A DNA stretch of 64,000 nucleotides, from positions 124,001-188,000 of the forward strand of contig NZ_JACIDV010000001.1 in the NCBI RefSeq assembly GCF_014196515.1, read 5' to 3'. Below, in pieces: positions 35,477 through 44,863 of the stretch (position 1 is the first letter of the stretch; each line of letters opens with the position of its first letter). The stretch comes from Rhizobium skierniewicense. Lineage in GTDB: Bacteria; Pseudomonadota; Alphaproteobacteria; Rhizobiales; Rhizobiaceae. Below the pieces are notes generated by a model, which was given only the letters and a program-made list of their open reading frames with translations, had not been told where the DNA came from and ran no database searches. The translations under genes were made by a program, and so were the position numbers.

Positions 35477-35873
35477 TTAAATCCAGATCCCCCAGAAAAT
35501 GCGCATTAACTCGCCTGATCAGCGTGGCGTAGCCTGACAGCGGAGAGCGCACAACCCGCGTTCACCGATGACACAGCAATTACAATGCCACAATCAACCG
35601 AATTTGCTTGAATATTGAGCAGATGACCGCGAGTTCCGCAGTGAACCGCGTCAACTTCGTGCCTCGTAATAGCACGCTCTGGCAGCGATATATGACCTCG
35701 TCAGGCAGAGTGATCAAAAAATTCGTCATAGGATAACCCTGACGCGCAAGGGTGGACGTGTTCCGTTTTCCAACCGGATCAGAATCATTCCGGTATGTCG
35801 ACGACCACCAGCCTGACAGAGCATCAGAATGGTGGTCGCCGACTTCAAAAAAACGTGGACAATTTTACATCGT
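35477..35873. other. intergenic region, no gene seen
   Basis: About 400 bases between the DUF2254 gene (upstream side) and the end of the GntP gene. It must contain the DUF2254 promoter. I found no convincing ORF, hairpin terminator or repeat. Confidence 0.5.
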
Positions 35874-37253
35874 TCAGGCCAAGGAGAAGATTAATCCCGA
35901 AAGCGCAAAGCCCAGGAGACCGACCATTGTCTGCATCACAGTCCAGGTCTTGAACGTTGTTTTGATGTCCATATTGAAGAACCGGCCAACGAGCCAGAAG
36001 CCAGAATCGTTCACGTGGGATAACATGACCGAACCCGATGCAACCGCTATCACGATGGCCGCAAGCTCGACACCTTGATAACCCGCTGCCTGGACTGCGG
36101 GTTGGATCAGACCAGCAGCAGCAATGAGGGCGACTGTTGCAGAACCCTGTGCAACACGCAGCGCCGTCGCAATCAGGAATCCCGCCACAAAAACGGGCAT
36201 GCCGATATCGGCCAAAGCGCTCGATAGCGCGTTGCCTATACCAGAGGCACGAAGAACACCACCAAACATACCACCTGCGCCAGTTATCAAGATGACCGAG
36301 CAAACCGGGCCAAGCGCGGAATCGACGATGCGTTCGATCTTCAGCGGGTCTCGACCCCGCATGGGACCGAGCACAACGGCAGCAACCAAAACGGATATGA
36401 GAAGTGCAATCGGTGTCGAGCCGATAGCGCGCAGCAGCTGGAACCAGCCCGCATCCTTGCTCACCCATTCCTGGGCGCGCGCAAAATCCAGGCCCGTATT
36501 CATGAAGATGAGAATCAGTGGTAGAAGCAGAAGAGAGATAACCAAACCGGGGCTCGGCAAGGACACTCCGTCTTCAACCGAATTTGCTTCCGAAACGTTT
36601 TCCGGCACCGGCAAGAAGATACGTTTACCAATCCAGTCACCGAAGAAATGGCCAGCAATGATCCAGGTTGGGATTGCGACAATAAGACCGATTATGATCA
36701 ACAGGCCGACATCAGCACCCAGCAGTTCGGATGCTGCAACCGGGCCCGGATGCGGCGGTACGAAAACGTGCATGCAGGAAAACGCAGTTGCCACCGGTAT
36801 TCCGTAGAGCAGCAGGCTGCCACCGAGACGCCGCGCGACAGTGAACATCACGGGAAGCATGACGACGAGGCCTGCGTCGAAAAAGATCGGGAAGCCGAAG
36901 AACAGGGATGCAATTCCCAAGGCCATGGGCGCGCGTTTTTCTCCAAAACGTTTGATCAGATCATCGGCCAGTGCCTGCGCACCACCGGACACCTCCAAAA
37001 GTCTCCCAAGCATCGCGCCAAGACCGACAAGAAGTGCGACGCCGCCAAGGGTGGAACCAAATGCGGTGGTCAGCGTGCTCATAATATTTGCGGTTGGAAT
37101 GCCCGTGACGAGCGCCGTCAAAAAACTGATAAGGATCAGCGCAACAAAGGCATGAACACGAAATTGGATGATGAGCAGCAATAAAAGTGCCACCGCGCCA
37201 ATTGCTATGAAAATCAAGGTGCCTGCGGATAAAGTCTGTTCGAATTCGGGCAA
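35874..37253 (-). CDS. GntP-family gluconate-type permease
   Basis: The TTG at 37253 (459 residues) is chosen because AAAGGAG lies seven bases upstream and the protein then starts shortly before its first membrane helix, as GntP proteins do; the longer frame from 37337 adds residues with no role. About twelve membrane segments. Family landmarks are FIAIGAVALLLLLIIQF, GIASLFFGFPIFFDAGLVVMLPV, PPHPGPVAASELLGADVG and the C-terminal SHVNDSGFW. It takes up gluconate or a related aldonate with protons. It is divergent from the GH144-like gene across 570 bases. Confidence 0.88.
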   Translation of the reverse strand: MPEFEQTLSAGTLIFIAIGAVALLLLLIIQFRVHAFVALILISFLTALVTGIPTANIMSTLTTAFGSTLGGVALLVGLGAMLGRLLEVSGGAQALADDLIKRFGEKRAPMALGIASLFFGFPIFFDAGLVVMLPVMFTVARRLGGSLLLYGIPVATAFSCMHVFVPPHPGPVAASELLGADVGLLIIIGLIVAIPTWIIAGHFFGDWIGKRIFLPVPENVSEANSVEDGVSLPSPGLVISLLLLPLILIFMNTGLDFARAQEWVSKDAGWFQLLRAIGSTPIALLISVLVAAVVLGPMRGRDPLKIERIVDSALGPVCSVILITGAGGMFGGVLRASGIGNALSSALADIGMPVFVAGFLIATALRVAQGSATVALIAAAGLIQPAVQAAGYQGVELAAIVIAVASGSVMLSHVNDSGFWLVGRFFNMDIKTTFKTWTVMQTMVGLLGFALSGLIFSLA

Positions 37254-37824
37254 ATGAACACTCCTTTGAGACGAAACGGACAACCGCCGCCCGTCAAGAT
37301 AATCGCCTAGTAGCTCTACGCTTTGAGGTTGGACCATTATGTCAAAGTCAACCCGGCGACAATGCGAGAGGGTGGTTTATCAGTAACATTATTGCGCGCG
37401 GGCGCGTTGCTTCGCCGGACGGGGACGACGCAAATGATCGGAGCCTAATTCAGCGCAAACGTCCGAAGGTTTATGGGTCGGAAAAGGTCAGCGGCAAGCC
37501 GATGGAATGGGCTGCCAACCCAGGGCATCACCCTAAGCCCCATCCGGTGGGGAAAGCCGCAAAAATTCACGACACAGTGTTTATGCAGCTATGACGACGA
37601 ACGGCCCAACATGGGCATCTGCGGCATCACGTCCACCCGGAAACTGAAAATGGCCGCGTCAAAACCACAAGACCGTCCATGGAAGCCCCCTTCAATTGGC
37701 AGACATATATGTTCTGATCGATGACGGCGGATATTGGACAATAATCCGATGAGAGGGTGTGGAAAGGTGATACCGATCCTATATGCACATACGCAGCGTG
37801 TTCTTAAAAGGAGCCGAACGCTTT
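37254..37824. other. long divergent intergenic region
   Basis: About 570 bases between the divergent GntP and GH144-like genes, holding both promoters. No ORF here shows both a ribosome-binding site and recognisable protein sequence. The size would allow a degraded gene, but I cannot identify one. Confidence 0.45.
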
Positions 37825-39066
37825 ATGCCACCGACAGACACTGGCCCCGCGTCCAGTCACCTCATTTCAAAAGATATTGATACAATTCAATTTCGTACTT
37901 TCGAATATTTCTGGCTTGGAAGTCACCCCACATCTGGATTGGCCAGAGATCGCATCCGTTCCGACGGAGCCGTCATCAACGAGATCGCCTCGGTGTCCGG
38001 GACGGGCTTTGCGCTACTTTCCGTTCTGGTTGGCAGTGAGCGAGGCTGGATTACGCGCAGCCAAGCGTTGGAACGCGCCAACACGATCACGGAATCTTTG
38101 CACAGGGCTCAGAGGTTTCACGGCGCCTTTTCTCATTTTCTGCATGCGGAAACGAGCGAAGTCATTCCTTTTGGTTCCAAGGATGACGGTGGTGATTTGG
38201 TCGAAACGGGTCTGCTGCTGCAAGGCCTGATCTGTGCTCGCCAATATTTCTCCGGCCCGACGCTGGAAGAAACACGGTTCCGAGAAAAAGCCAATGCATT
38301 GATCAAAGGCGTGGAATGGACGTGGTACACGCGCGGCGGCGGCGGTCCTATGTGGTGGCACTGGAGTCAGAAACACAGGTGGAGCCGCAACATTCCGATC
38401 ACTGGCTGGAATGAAGCGCTGATCTGCTATGTGCTTGGAGCAGGCGCTGAGCAGCATGCCATAGACCCCGTCAATTATCACGCTGGCTGGGCGCGCTCAG
38501 GCGAGATGAGAAATGGAGACGCCTATTTCGACATCGTGCTTCCTTTGGGAGAACCGTATGGCGGACCTCTGTTTTTGTCTCAATACTCTTTCTGCGCGCT
38601 GGACCCTAGAGGTCTGAGCGATACCTATTGCGACTACTGGACCCAGATCAAGGCGCATACGCAGATCCACTATCGATATGGCTGCGATAAGTACCCGGAC
38701 CAAAACCTGTGGGGAATGACGGCAAGCGATAGTCCTCGAGGTTACCGGGTCCACTCGCCTACGGACGACGATGACGTGATATCGCCAACCGCTGCGCTGT
38801 CGAGCTTCCCATTTCTTCCAGAGGAAGTGTCTCGTGCCGCAACGGCTTTCCTGACGTTCGCAGACGGTAAACTCATGGGGCGCTACGGGCTCGTTGACGC
38901 GTTCTCGCCCGGCTCGGGGTGGATTGCCGATACTCATCTCGCAATCGACCAGGGGCCAATCGTCGCTATGATGGAAAATTACCGGACAGGCCTGCTTTGG
39001 AGACTGTTCATGACCGCGCCAGAAGTTCAACGCGGTCTTGATCGTCTTGGTTTTACGATCGCGTGA
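37825..39066 (+). CDS. glycoamylase-domain protein (GH144-like, possible endo-beta-1,2-glucanase)
   Basis: Start at the ATG at 37825 (413 residues) with AAAGGAG upstream; an ATG at 37783 is in frame. The protein resembles the 'glycoamylase' (PF10091) group that includes GH144 beta-1,2-glucanases: FRTFEYFWLGSHPTSGLARDR near the N-terminus, FSHFLHAETSE, GGDLVETGLLLQGLICARQYF, and the tail DTHLAIDQGPIVAMMENYRTGLLW. It is predicted to be an alpha/alpha-barrel of helices. No signal peptide is seen, which suggests cytoplasmic action on imported oligosaccharides. It converges on the dipeptide-type ABC operon, an arrangement that would fit uptake of beta-1,2-glucan fragments. Substrate is inferred, not shown. 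Confidence 0.75.
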   Translation: MPPTDTGPASSHLISKDIDTIQFRTFEYFWLGSHPTSGLARDRIRSDGAVINEIASVSGTGFALLSVLVGSERGWITRSQALERANTITESLHRAQRFHGAFSHFLHAETSEVIPFGSKDDGGDLVETGLLLQGLICARQYFSGPTLEETRFREKANALIKGVEWTWYTRGGGGPMWWHWSQKHRWSRNIPITGWNEALICYVLGAGAEQHAIDPVNYHAGWARSGEMRNGDAYFDIVLPLGEPYGGPLFLSQYSFCALDPRGLSDTYCDYWTQIKAHTQIHYRYGCDKYPDQNLWGMTASDSPRGYRVHSPTDDDDVISPTAALSSFPFLPEEVSRAATAFLTFADGKLMGRYGLVDAFSPGSGWIADTHLAIDQGPIVAMMENYRTGLLWRLFMTAPEVQRGLDRLGFTIA

Positions 39067-39264
39067 AACCGAAACACCACTCAAGCCAGGCAGTCATCAT
39101 GTCGAAAATACAGTGCATCGGTAAAGTGCGCAGGTTTGTTGGGTCGACAGGAAGCAGGCATTCCGAAGCATAGGAATTTCACCCAGGAATTGGACAGGAA
39201 AGCGGTGCGCCTGGCGCAGACGAGCGACCAGACGCAGCGCGATTGGGCCATCGCACCGGTCGCC

Positions 39265-40008
39265 TCACCCGCCGATGGATTCCTCGAAAAGCATCTTCGA
39301 GTAGGGGACGTTCGTAATGCCCTGGTGCAAATCGGATCGGGTCAATTCGTCGACAAAGGTACCGTCCTTCATCACCAGAACGCGATCGCACATATGCGCG
39401 ATGACCGAGAGATCATGGCTCACCAGCACATAGGTAAGCGCTCTCTCGTCTCTCAAATCGCAGAGAAGATTGAGCACCTCGGCTTGAACGGAAACATCGA
39501 GTGCCGACGTGGGCTCGTCCAGAAGCAGGATCTCCGGTTCCAGCATCAGTGCACGGGCGATTGCCACGCGTTGCCGCTGTCCGCCCGATAATTGATGAGG
39601 AAAGCGATCGGCGAAGCTGGTCGGTAATCCGACCTGTTCGAGCGAACTCGCGACGCGGTCAAAGCCGCGCCCTTTGTTCATTGCGCGAATTGGCTCTGCG
39701 AGTACGCGTTCAATTCGGTGGCGGGGATGGATGGAGCCGTAAGGATCCTGAAACACCATCTGCGCCAGCAGTAACTGTTCCTTGCTTCGTTCGCGATCAA
39801 CGTTCGTTCCCGCAAGGGATATCGTTCCCTGCCAATGCCGGTCCAGCCCTGCGAGCGAGCGCAGGACGGTGGATTTGCCACAACCCGATTCCCCGATAAT
39901 ACCCAGAGTCTCGCCCTTTTTGACCGAGAAGGACACCGATTTCACGACCTGTTTGCGCGAATCGCCCTGACCGAACGAGACGGACAGATCTTTGACCTCA
40001 ATCATCAT
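39265..40008 (-). CDS. ABC transporter ATP-binding protein (DppF/OppF type)
   Basis: A 247-residue ATPase: Walker A GESGCGKST, signature [15 protein letters not shown], Walker [13 protein letters not shown], and the switch histidine in LVSHDLSVI. GGGGAG precedes the ATG pair at 40008/40005, and the start overlaps the upstream ATPase gene (ATGA). It is the last gene of a five-gene minus-strand operon (42775-44388 downwards) for an oligopeptide-family importer. The C-terminal extension is shorter than in OppF, which may limit it to ATP hydrolysis. Confidence 0.9.
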   Translation of the reverse strand: MMIEVKDLSVSFGQGDSRKQVVKSVSFSVKKGETLGIIGESGCGKSTVLRSLAGLDRHWQGTISLAGTNVDRERSKEQLLLAQMVFQDPYGSIHPRHRIERVLAEPIRAMNKGRGFDRVASSLEQVGLPTSFADRFPHQLSGGQRQRVAIARALMLEPEILLLDEPTSALDVSVQAEVLNLLCDLRDERALTYVLVSHDLSVIAHMCDRVLVMKDGTFVDELTRSDLHQGITNVPYSKMLFEESIGG

Positions 40009-40844
40009 AGGCTCCCCACCGCATTGATTGTTTTCCGGTCCAGAACCTGTAAACGGTCAACAGGGCGCCTGGGATCCGGCATGGCGGCGATCAGACCTCG
40101 CGTGTAGGGATGCTTTGCCTCATCAAGGCTTTGCAGCGTTTCAATCACCTGCCCTTGATACATGACGAGGATTCTCTCGCAAAAGGATGCCACCATGCGA
40201 ATGTCGTGACTGATCAGGAGAAGGGCAGAGTTGTTCTCTCGAACCAGCTGGTCGAGAAGTCGCAGGACATCGCCTCTGACACTGACATCCAGAGCTGACG
40301 TCGGCTCATCGGCAATGACGAGGCGCGGCTTGGCGAGCAACATCATCGCAATCATCACCCTCTGGCCCATACCACCCGAAATCTGGTGCGGATAAAGATC
40401 CATGGTTCGTTCAACATCGGCAATACGCACTTTTCCGAGCATCTCGGCTGCGAGCTCGAAGGCACGTTTTTTGCCGATCTTCTGGTGAAGAAGAGCCGCT
40501 TCGGCCACCTGTTTGCCAACCCTCAACACCGGGTTGAGGGAATATCGGGGGTCCTGCATGATCAACGCAATGCGATTGCCGCGAAGGCCTCGCATTGCTT
40601 TTTCGCTCCGGGAGAGCAAAGGCGAGGCTTCGAAATCGAGTGTTGAAGCTTCGACCCTTGCCGAGGGCGGTAAGAGCCGCATGATCGCACGGCCGAGGGT
40701 GGATTTGCCAGAGCCGGATTCCCCAACGATACCCACACGCTCTGCTCCCAGATCGAAGCTCACGTTCCGAACGGCCGGAATCGCGGCTTTCCCAAAGCGG
40801 ACGGACAAATCCTGAACTTTAAGAATGTTTTCGTTATCGGGCAT
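40005..40844 (-). CDS. ABC transporter ATP-binding protein (DppD/OppD type)
   Basis: Start at the ATG at 40844 (279 residues), overlapping the end of the permease gene by 11 bases; 40883 would overlap it further. Walker [10 protein letters not shown], signature ISGGMGQRVMIAMML (an ISGGM variant of LSGGQ found in this family), Walker [13 protein letters not shown]. The C-terminal KHPYTRGLIAAMPDPRRP matches the oligopeptide ATPase extension. Forms a heterodimer with the DppF-like ATPase at 39265. Confidence 0.9.
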   Translation of the reverse strand: MPDNENILKVQDLSVRFGKAAIPAVRNVSFDLGAERVGIVGESGSGKSTLGRAIMRLLPPSARVEASTLDFEASPLLSRSEKAMRGLRGNRIALIMQDPRYSLNPVLRVGKQVAEAALLHQKIGKKRAFELAAEMLGKVRIADVERTMDLYPHQISGGMGQRVMIAMMLLAKPRLVIADEPTSALDVSVRGDVLRLLDQLVRENNSALLLISHDIRMVASFCERILVMYQGQVIETLQSLDEAKHPYTRGLIAAMPDPRRPVDRLQVLDRKTINAVGSL

Positions 40845-41733
40845 GGCGTGGATCCAGAATATCGCGAAGCGTATCGCCGACAAGATTGAACGCGAGGCTG
40901 GTGACGAGAATGGCGATACCCGGCATAACGGCGACCCACCAGTTATCGAGCATGAATTTGCGCCCGTTGGAAATCATTGCGCCCCACTCCGGATCCGGTG
41001 GTTGCGCACCCAGGCCAAGGAACCCCAGCGCTGCAGCCGTCAGAATGACGCCAGCCATGCTGAGCGTCAGCCGTACGACCACCGAAGGAATGCACATCGG
41101 CGCGATGTAGAGCAGAAGCAGTCTGGTGCTGGATGCACCGTACAGTCGGGCTGCGGCCACATAGTCCGTGTTGCGCACAACGAGCGTTTCTGCGCGCGCC
41201 AATCGTGCGATCGGTGGCCATCCTGTCAGCGAAATCGCGATGATCGCGGTGTTGAGCCCGGCTCCGAGTGCTGCCGCGAATGCAAGAGCAAGGATCAGCG
41301 AGGGAAAGCTGAGGACGATGTCTGTTGCCCGCATCAGGAAAGCATCGATGCGTCCACCCGCGAAGCCGGCCACGATCCCGATGAAAAGTCCAATCGGACC
41401 GACGATCAGCGAGACGGCAAGGACTGTCTGGATGGTGATGCGCGTACCGTAGATCAGTCGAGACAGAATGTCGCGTCCGAATTCATCGGTTCCCGCCCAG
41501 TGCGAAAGGCTTGGAGGTTGCAGTGCCTGAGACAAATTTTGCGAGGTCGCACTGTAGGGTGCTATCCATGGGGCAAGAATTGCAACGATGACCAGAAGCA
41601 GAAGCACGATAAAACCGAACATGCCCAAGGGTTCATCCGCCAGCTTTTTGAAGAAGCTCTTGAGACTTGCCACAGCGCGACTGGAAGCGCCCGAGGTCTG
41701 GCGAGGGGCGGCCAGGCTTTGATTGGTGTTCAT
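40834..41733 (-). CDS. ABC transporter permease (DppC type)
   Basis: A 299-residue permease with an N-terminal cytoplasmic tail, six membrane helices, LGTDEFGRDILSRLIYG-type motif (here AGTDEFGRDILSRLIYGTRI) at the domain entry, and EAA loop NTDYVAAARLYGASSTRLLLLYIAPMCIP. Its start overlaps the DppB-type permease gene by four bases. Works as the channel for the substrate bound by the protein at 42775. Confidence 0.9.
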   Translation of the reverse strand: MNTNQSLAAPRQTSGASSRAVASLKSFFKKLADEPLGMFGFIVLLLLVIVAILAPWIAPYSATSQNLSQALQPPSLSHWAGTDEFGRDILSRLIYGTRITIQTVLAVSLIVGPIGLFIGIVAGFAGGRIDAFLMRATDIVLSFPSLILALAFAAALGAGLNTAIIAISLTGWPPIARLARAETLVVRNTDYVAAARLYGASSTRLLLLYIAPMCIPSVVVRLTLSMAGVILTAAALGFLGLGAQPPDPEWGAMISNGRKFMLDNWWVAVMPGIAILVTSLAFNLVGDTLRDILDPRHAR

Positions 41734-42758
41734 GTCGTGGCCTCTCGCGTGCGGGGATCGAAAATCAGATAGGCCAGATCGGAAAGGAAGTTCAGCATCA
41801 TGAAGATCAGTCCAATGATAAGCGTGCCGGCCAAGACAGCGTTCATATCACCCGTCATCAATGCATTGGTCATGTATTGACCGATGCCGGGCCATGAAAA
41901 CACGATCTCCGTAACCACTGCGCCTTCGAGCAAGCCGCCATAGGAGATTGCGAGCACCGTGATAAGCTGTACGGCAATATTTGGCAGGAGGTGGCGCGAC
42001 ACGATGCGCATGCTCGACGCACCCTTGGCGCGTGCGGCGACCACATAGTCCTGGTTCAATTGCTCCAATGTGAAGCTACGTGTCATGCGGGTGATGTAGG
42101 CCATGGCAGAGTAGGCCAGGATACAAGCAGGAAGAATAATATGGTGAACTGCATTCCAGAACACCTCCGTATCGCCTGCCATCAGGCTGTCGATCAGAAG
42201 CAATCCGGTTTTGGGCTCAACAAGCCCTTCCAGATAAACGTCCACGCGCCCTGGACTGCCAGCCCACTGGAGCCCTGCATAAAAGATCACAAGGCCCACG
42301 ATGCCGAACCAGAACACCGGAATGGAATGACCAACCAGTGAGATCACCCGTGTGAACTTGTCAAACCAGCTATCGCGAAAGAAAGCAGCGGTCATGCCGA
42401 GGGGAACGCCAAGCAGCGTCGATATGATAACCGCTAATGTCGCGAGTTCCAAAGTGGCAGGAAACGCGTTCTTAAGGTCCTCGGTTACGGGATTGCCTGT
42501 CAGGATCGCGGTCCCGAGGTCTCCCTGAAGAAGAGAGGTTATGTACAACCAGAACTGATGATAAAGCGGCAGGTCCAGACCCAGCCGTTCCCGCATGGCC
42601 TGATAGGCTGCGGGATCGGCCAGTTCGCCGACGATCGCACCGACGGGGTCGGTCGGCAAAATACGACCAATCACGAAGGTAACGATCAGAAGTACGAACA
42701 GGCTTATCAGCAGATGTCCGACCCGTTTGGCAAGCTCTATGAGCGTAAACTCTTTCAT
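41730..42758 (-). CDS. ABC transporter permease (DppB type)
   Basis: A 342-residue permease: first helix ISLFVLLIVTFVIGRILPTDPVGAIVGELADPAAYQAMRERLGLDLPL is the family N-terminus, and the EAA loop is NQDYVVAARAKGASSMRIVSRHLLPNI. It begins 16 bases after the binding-protein gene and overlaps the DppC-type gene by four bases. Confidence 0.9.
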   Translation of the reverse strand: MKEFTLIELAKRVGHLLISLFVLLIVTFVIGRILPTDPVGAIVGELADPAAYQAMRERLGLDLPLYHQFWLYITSLLQGDLGTAILTGNPVTEDLKNAFPATLELATLAVIISTLLGVPLGMTAAFFRDSWFDKFTRVISLVGHSIPVFWFGIVGLVIFYAGLQWAGSPGRVDVYLEGLVEPKTGLLLIDSLMAGDTEVFWNAVHHIILPACILAYSAMAYITRMTRSFTLEQLNQDYVVAARAKGASSMRIVSRHLLPNIAVQLITVLAISYGGLLEGAVVTEIVFSWPGIGQYMTNALMTGDMNAVLAGTLIIGLIFMMLNFLSDLAYLIFDPRTREATT

Positions 42759-42774
42759 GTGCGCAGCGGCCTGA

Positions 42775-44388
42775 TTATGGAGCGTCGGATTTTGTTACGC
42801 CTTCGATGCGTGTCAAAGACCAGGGGTGGCCGCTGTAGCCCTTCAGCCGACTGCTCAGAACGATGGGCTCGAAGCGTTCAAACATCGGCAAGACGGCAGG
42901 CTTCAACGCGATGAATTTTTCCTGGATCTGTTTGATGAGTTCCATCCGCTTGGCATCATCCCTTTCGCTGTTTGCCTGCTCACGAAGGGCATTGAGCTCT
43001 GGAATGTCCCAGGCAGAGCGCCAGACGAAGTTGCCTGCGTTGTTGGCTTCCTTGGAATTGTTGGGATTGGATGCGAAGTTATCCAGCGAACCAAGTGCAG
43101 TCGGCATGAACGAGCCCGTTTGCGGAATCAGCAGATCGAAATTGCGCGCGCGGTGTGCCGCGACAATATCGGCGCCATTCCCCTGCTGGATGTTCACCTT
43201 GATACCGATGTCGGCGAGGTTGGCCTGAATGGCCGTTGCCATATCCACACGCGGTGTCTGCGAAATTGTTTTAAGCGTCACGGTGAAGCCATCCGGATAG
43301 CCGGCATCTGCCAGGAGCTTCTTGGCCTTTTCAGGCTGGAAAGACCAGTCGGGGTTGGCAATGGCACCTGCCCAGTCTTCCGGGACCGGAACGTTTCGGA
43401 CACGACCGTATGACCCCAGAATCGTATTCGCTATGCCTTTGTAATCGATGCCGTAAGCAATCGCTTCCCGGACACCGGGCTTGGAGAATGGCTCAGTGCC
43501 TGCATTCATTGCCAGAACGTAATAACCACCGGTCTTGACCTTATCGATGACAAAGCTCGTGTTCGTTTCGAACGTCTTGACGTCTGCAGCGGTCAGGGCA
43601 CTGGCAATATCGATATCGCCGCGCTCGAGCATCAGACGGGCAGCCTGACTTTCCGGCACATGGCGCATGACAATGCGGCGCATGGTGGGTTTGCCGTCGC
43701 GATATTCATCATTGGCCTCCAGAAGGACAATGTCATTGGGTGTCCAGCGGCGCAACACGTAAGGACCTGAACCTGCGGTCTTGGTTCGAAGCCATTCATT
43801 GCCGTAATCGTTGTTGTTGACGTGCTTTTCGACCTCAACGCTGTCCACAACCGATGAAACACCCATCGCAAGACGATAGAGGAGCGCTTCCGGGATGACC
43901 TTGTCGGTCAATTCGATCCGAAATGTCTTGTCATCGGGAGCGGACACAAGACTTTCAATATTGGCAGCAGTGTATCCGGCCGTCTTGTAATTGGTCGCCG
44001 CAGATTGATCGAGCTTCAAAAGCCGGACGATGGAGAACACGACGTCCTTGGAGGTTACCGGGTTTCCGGATGAAAATGTCGCATCTTTGAGCTTGAAGGT
44101 AATACCCTTATCATCAACCTGCCAGCTTTCTGCCAGCTGCGGCTTGATTTTGTTACCGTCCTTCTGGTCAGCGAAAACAAGGCGGTCATAGGTGTTCGCC
44201 AATATTTCCTGCGTCTTGACTTCAGTGGCTTGCTGCGGATCAAGCGAGAGCACCTGGGCAAGCGACGTACCAATAACGAGTTGATCGTTCGGGGTAGCTG
44301 CGATGGCTGTCGTGGCCGTGGCCGTGGCCGTGGCAAGCGCAAGAGAAAGCGTTGCGGCAAAAACACGATTGGAACAAATTACGGTCAT
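42775..44388 (-). CDS. ABC transporter substrate-binding protein, family 5
   Basis: The ATG at 44388 (537 residues) has GAGAGGAAAC upstream and opens a signal peptide (MTVICSNRVFAATLSLALA...) whose C-terminal end contains (Ala-Thr)4 encoded by four perfect copies of a hexanucleotide, before the cleavage site near AIAA. The mature protein is a standard SBP_bac_5 domain: GTSLAQVLSLDPQQATEVKTQEI, VVFSIVRLLKLD, GVREAIAYGIDYKGIANTIL. It is first in the operon with DppB, C, D and F types. Ligand unknown; the neighbours (GH144-like glucanase, mannonate-dehydratase-like enzyme) suggest an oligosaccharide rather than a peptide. Confidence 0.88.
   Translation of the reverse strand: MTVICSNRVFAATLSLALATATATATTAIAATPNDQLVIGTSLAQVLSLDPQQATEVKTQEILANTYDRLVFADQKDGNKIKPQLAESWQVDDKGITFKLKDATFSSGNPVTSKDVVFSIVRLLKLDQSAATNYKTAGYTAANIESLVSAPDDKTFRIELTDKVIPEALLYRLAMGVSSVVDSVEVEKHVNNNDYGNEWLRTKTAGSGPYVLRRWTPNDIVLLEANDEYRDGKPTMRRIVMRHVPESQAARLMLERGDIDIASALTAADVKTFETNTSFVIDKVKTGGYYVLAMNAGTEPFSKPGVREAIAYGIDYKGIANTILGSYGRVRNVPVPEDWAGAIANPDWSFQPEKAKKLLADAGYPDGFTVTLKTISQTPRVDMATAIQANLADIGIKVNIQQGNGADIVAAHRARNFDLLIPQTGSFMPTALGSLDNFASNPNNSKEANNAGNFVWRSAWDIPELNALREQANSERDDAKRMELIKQIQEKFIALKPAVLPMFERFEPIVLSSRLKGYSGHPWSLTRIEGVTKSDAP
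44311..44334. repeat. hexanucleotide tandem repeat (CGTGGC)4
   Basis: Four exact copies of CGTGGC on the plus strand, inside the signal peptide of the binding protein on the minus strand, where they encode (Ala-Thr)4. Six-base units keep the frame if copy number changes. Confidence 0.85.
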
Positions 44389-44863
44389 AGGTTTCCTCTC
44401 CAAAATTGTCGCTTCAGCGCCAGACAAGTCATACGATGATTACGTCTAATTATCGCCACTGGCACGCATCTAGTATGATGTCTTAGGCTGAGAGCCTTAT
44501 CCTCTGCCCCTAGTGAACCTTAATATTGCTCGCGGCGCAAGCCGTGTTTACGCCGAGAAAGAGAGAGAAGGGGGCTTTTTGGAAATCAAACCAATGAAAT
44601 CTCCGAAAGAGAATGCAATTAAAAAGCAATCAATAATCATTATTTAAACTCAAGGTAATATTAGATATTTTTGTATAAACGATAATTTTCAGATAGTTAA
44701 TTATCATCATCAAATCACTTTGGGTATCGACTATAAATAGCAATCTAGTTGTAAAAATATGTTTTATACTACTTTTGGGGGAGTCTTGAATATTTAGAAT
44801 TATTGCAACTCGACAATCGCTCTAAGAGGTATTATCTCTTTCAAGGCAATCAGGAGAAATGAC
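44389..44863. other. AT-rich divergent promoter region
   Basis: About 475 bases between the divergent binding-protein and mannonate-dehydratase-like genes. Bases 44590-44800 are clearly richer in A/T than their surroundings. No ORF is convincing. It should hold both promoters and operator sites. Confidence 0.55.

Noticed and set aside
37473-37724. 83-codon plus-strand ORF between GntP and the GH144-like gene
   Set aside because: No ribosome-binding site and no recognisable sequence; probably chance.
44311-44334. Tandem repeat as a possible CRISPR or VNTR locus
   Set aside because: The six-base units without spacers and in a coding frame exclude CRISPR.
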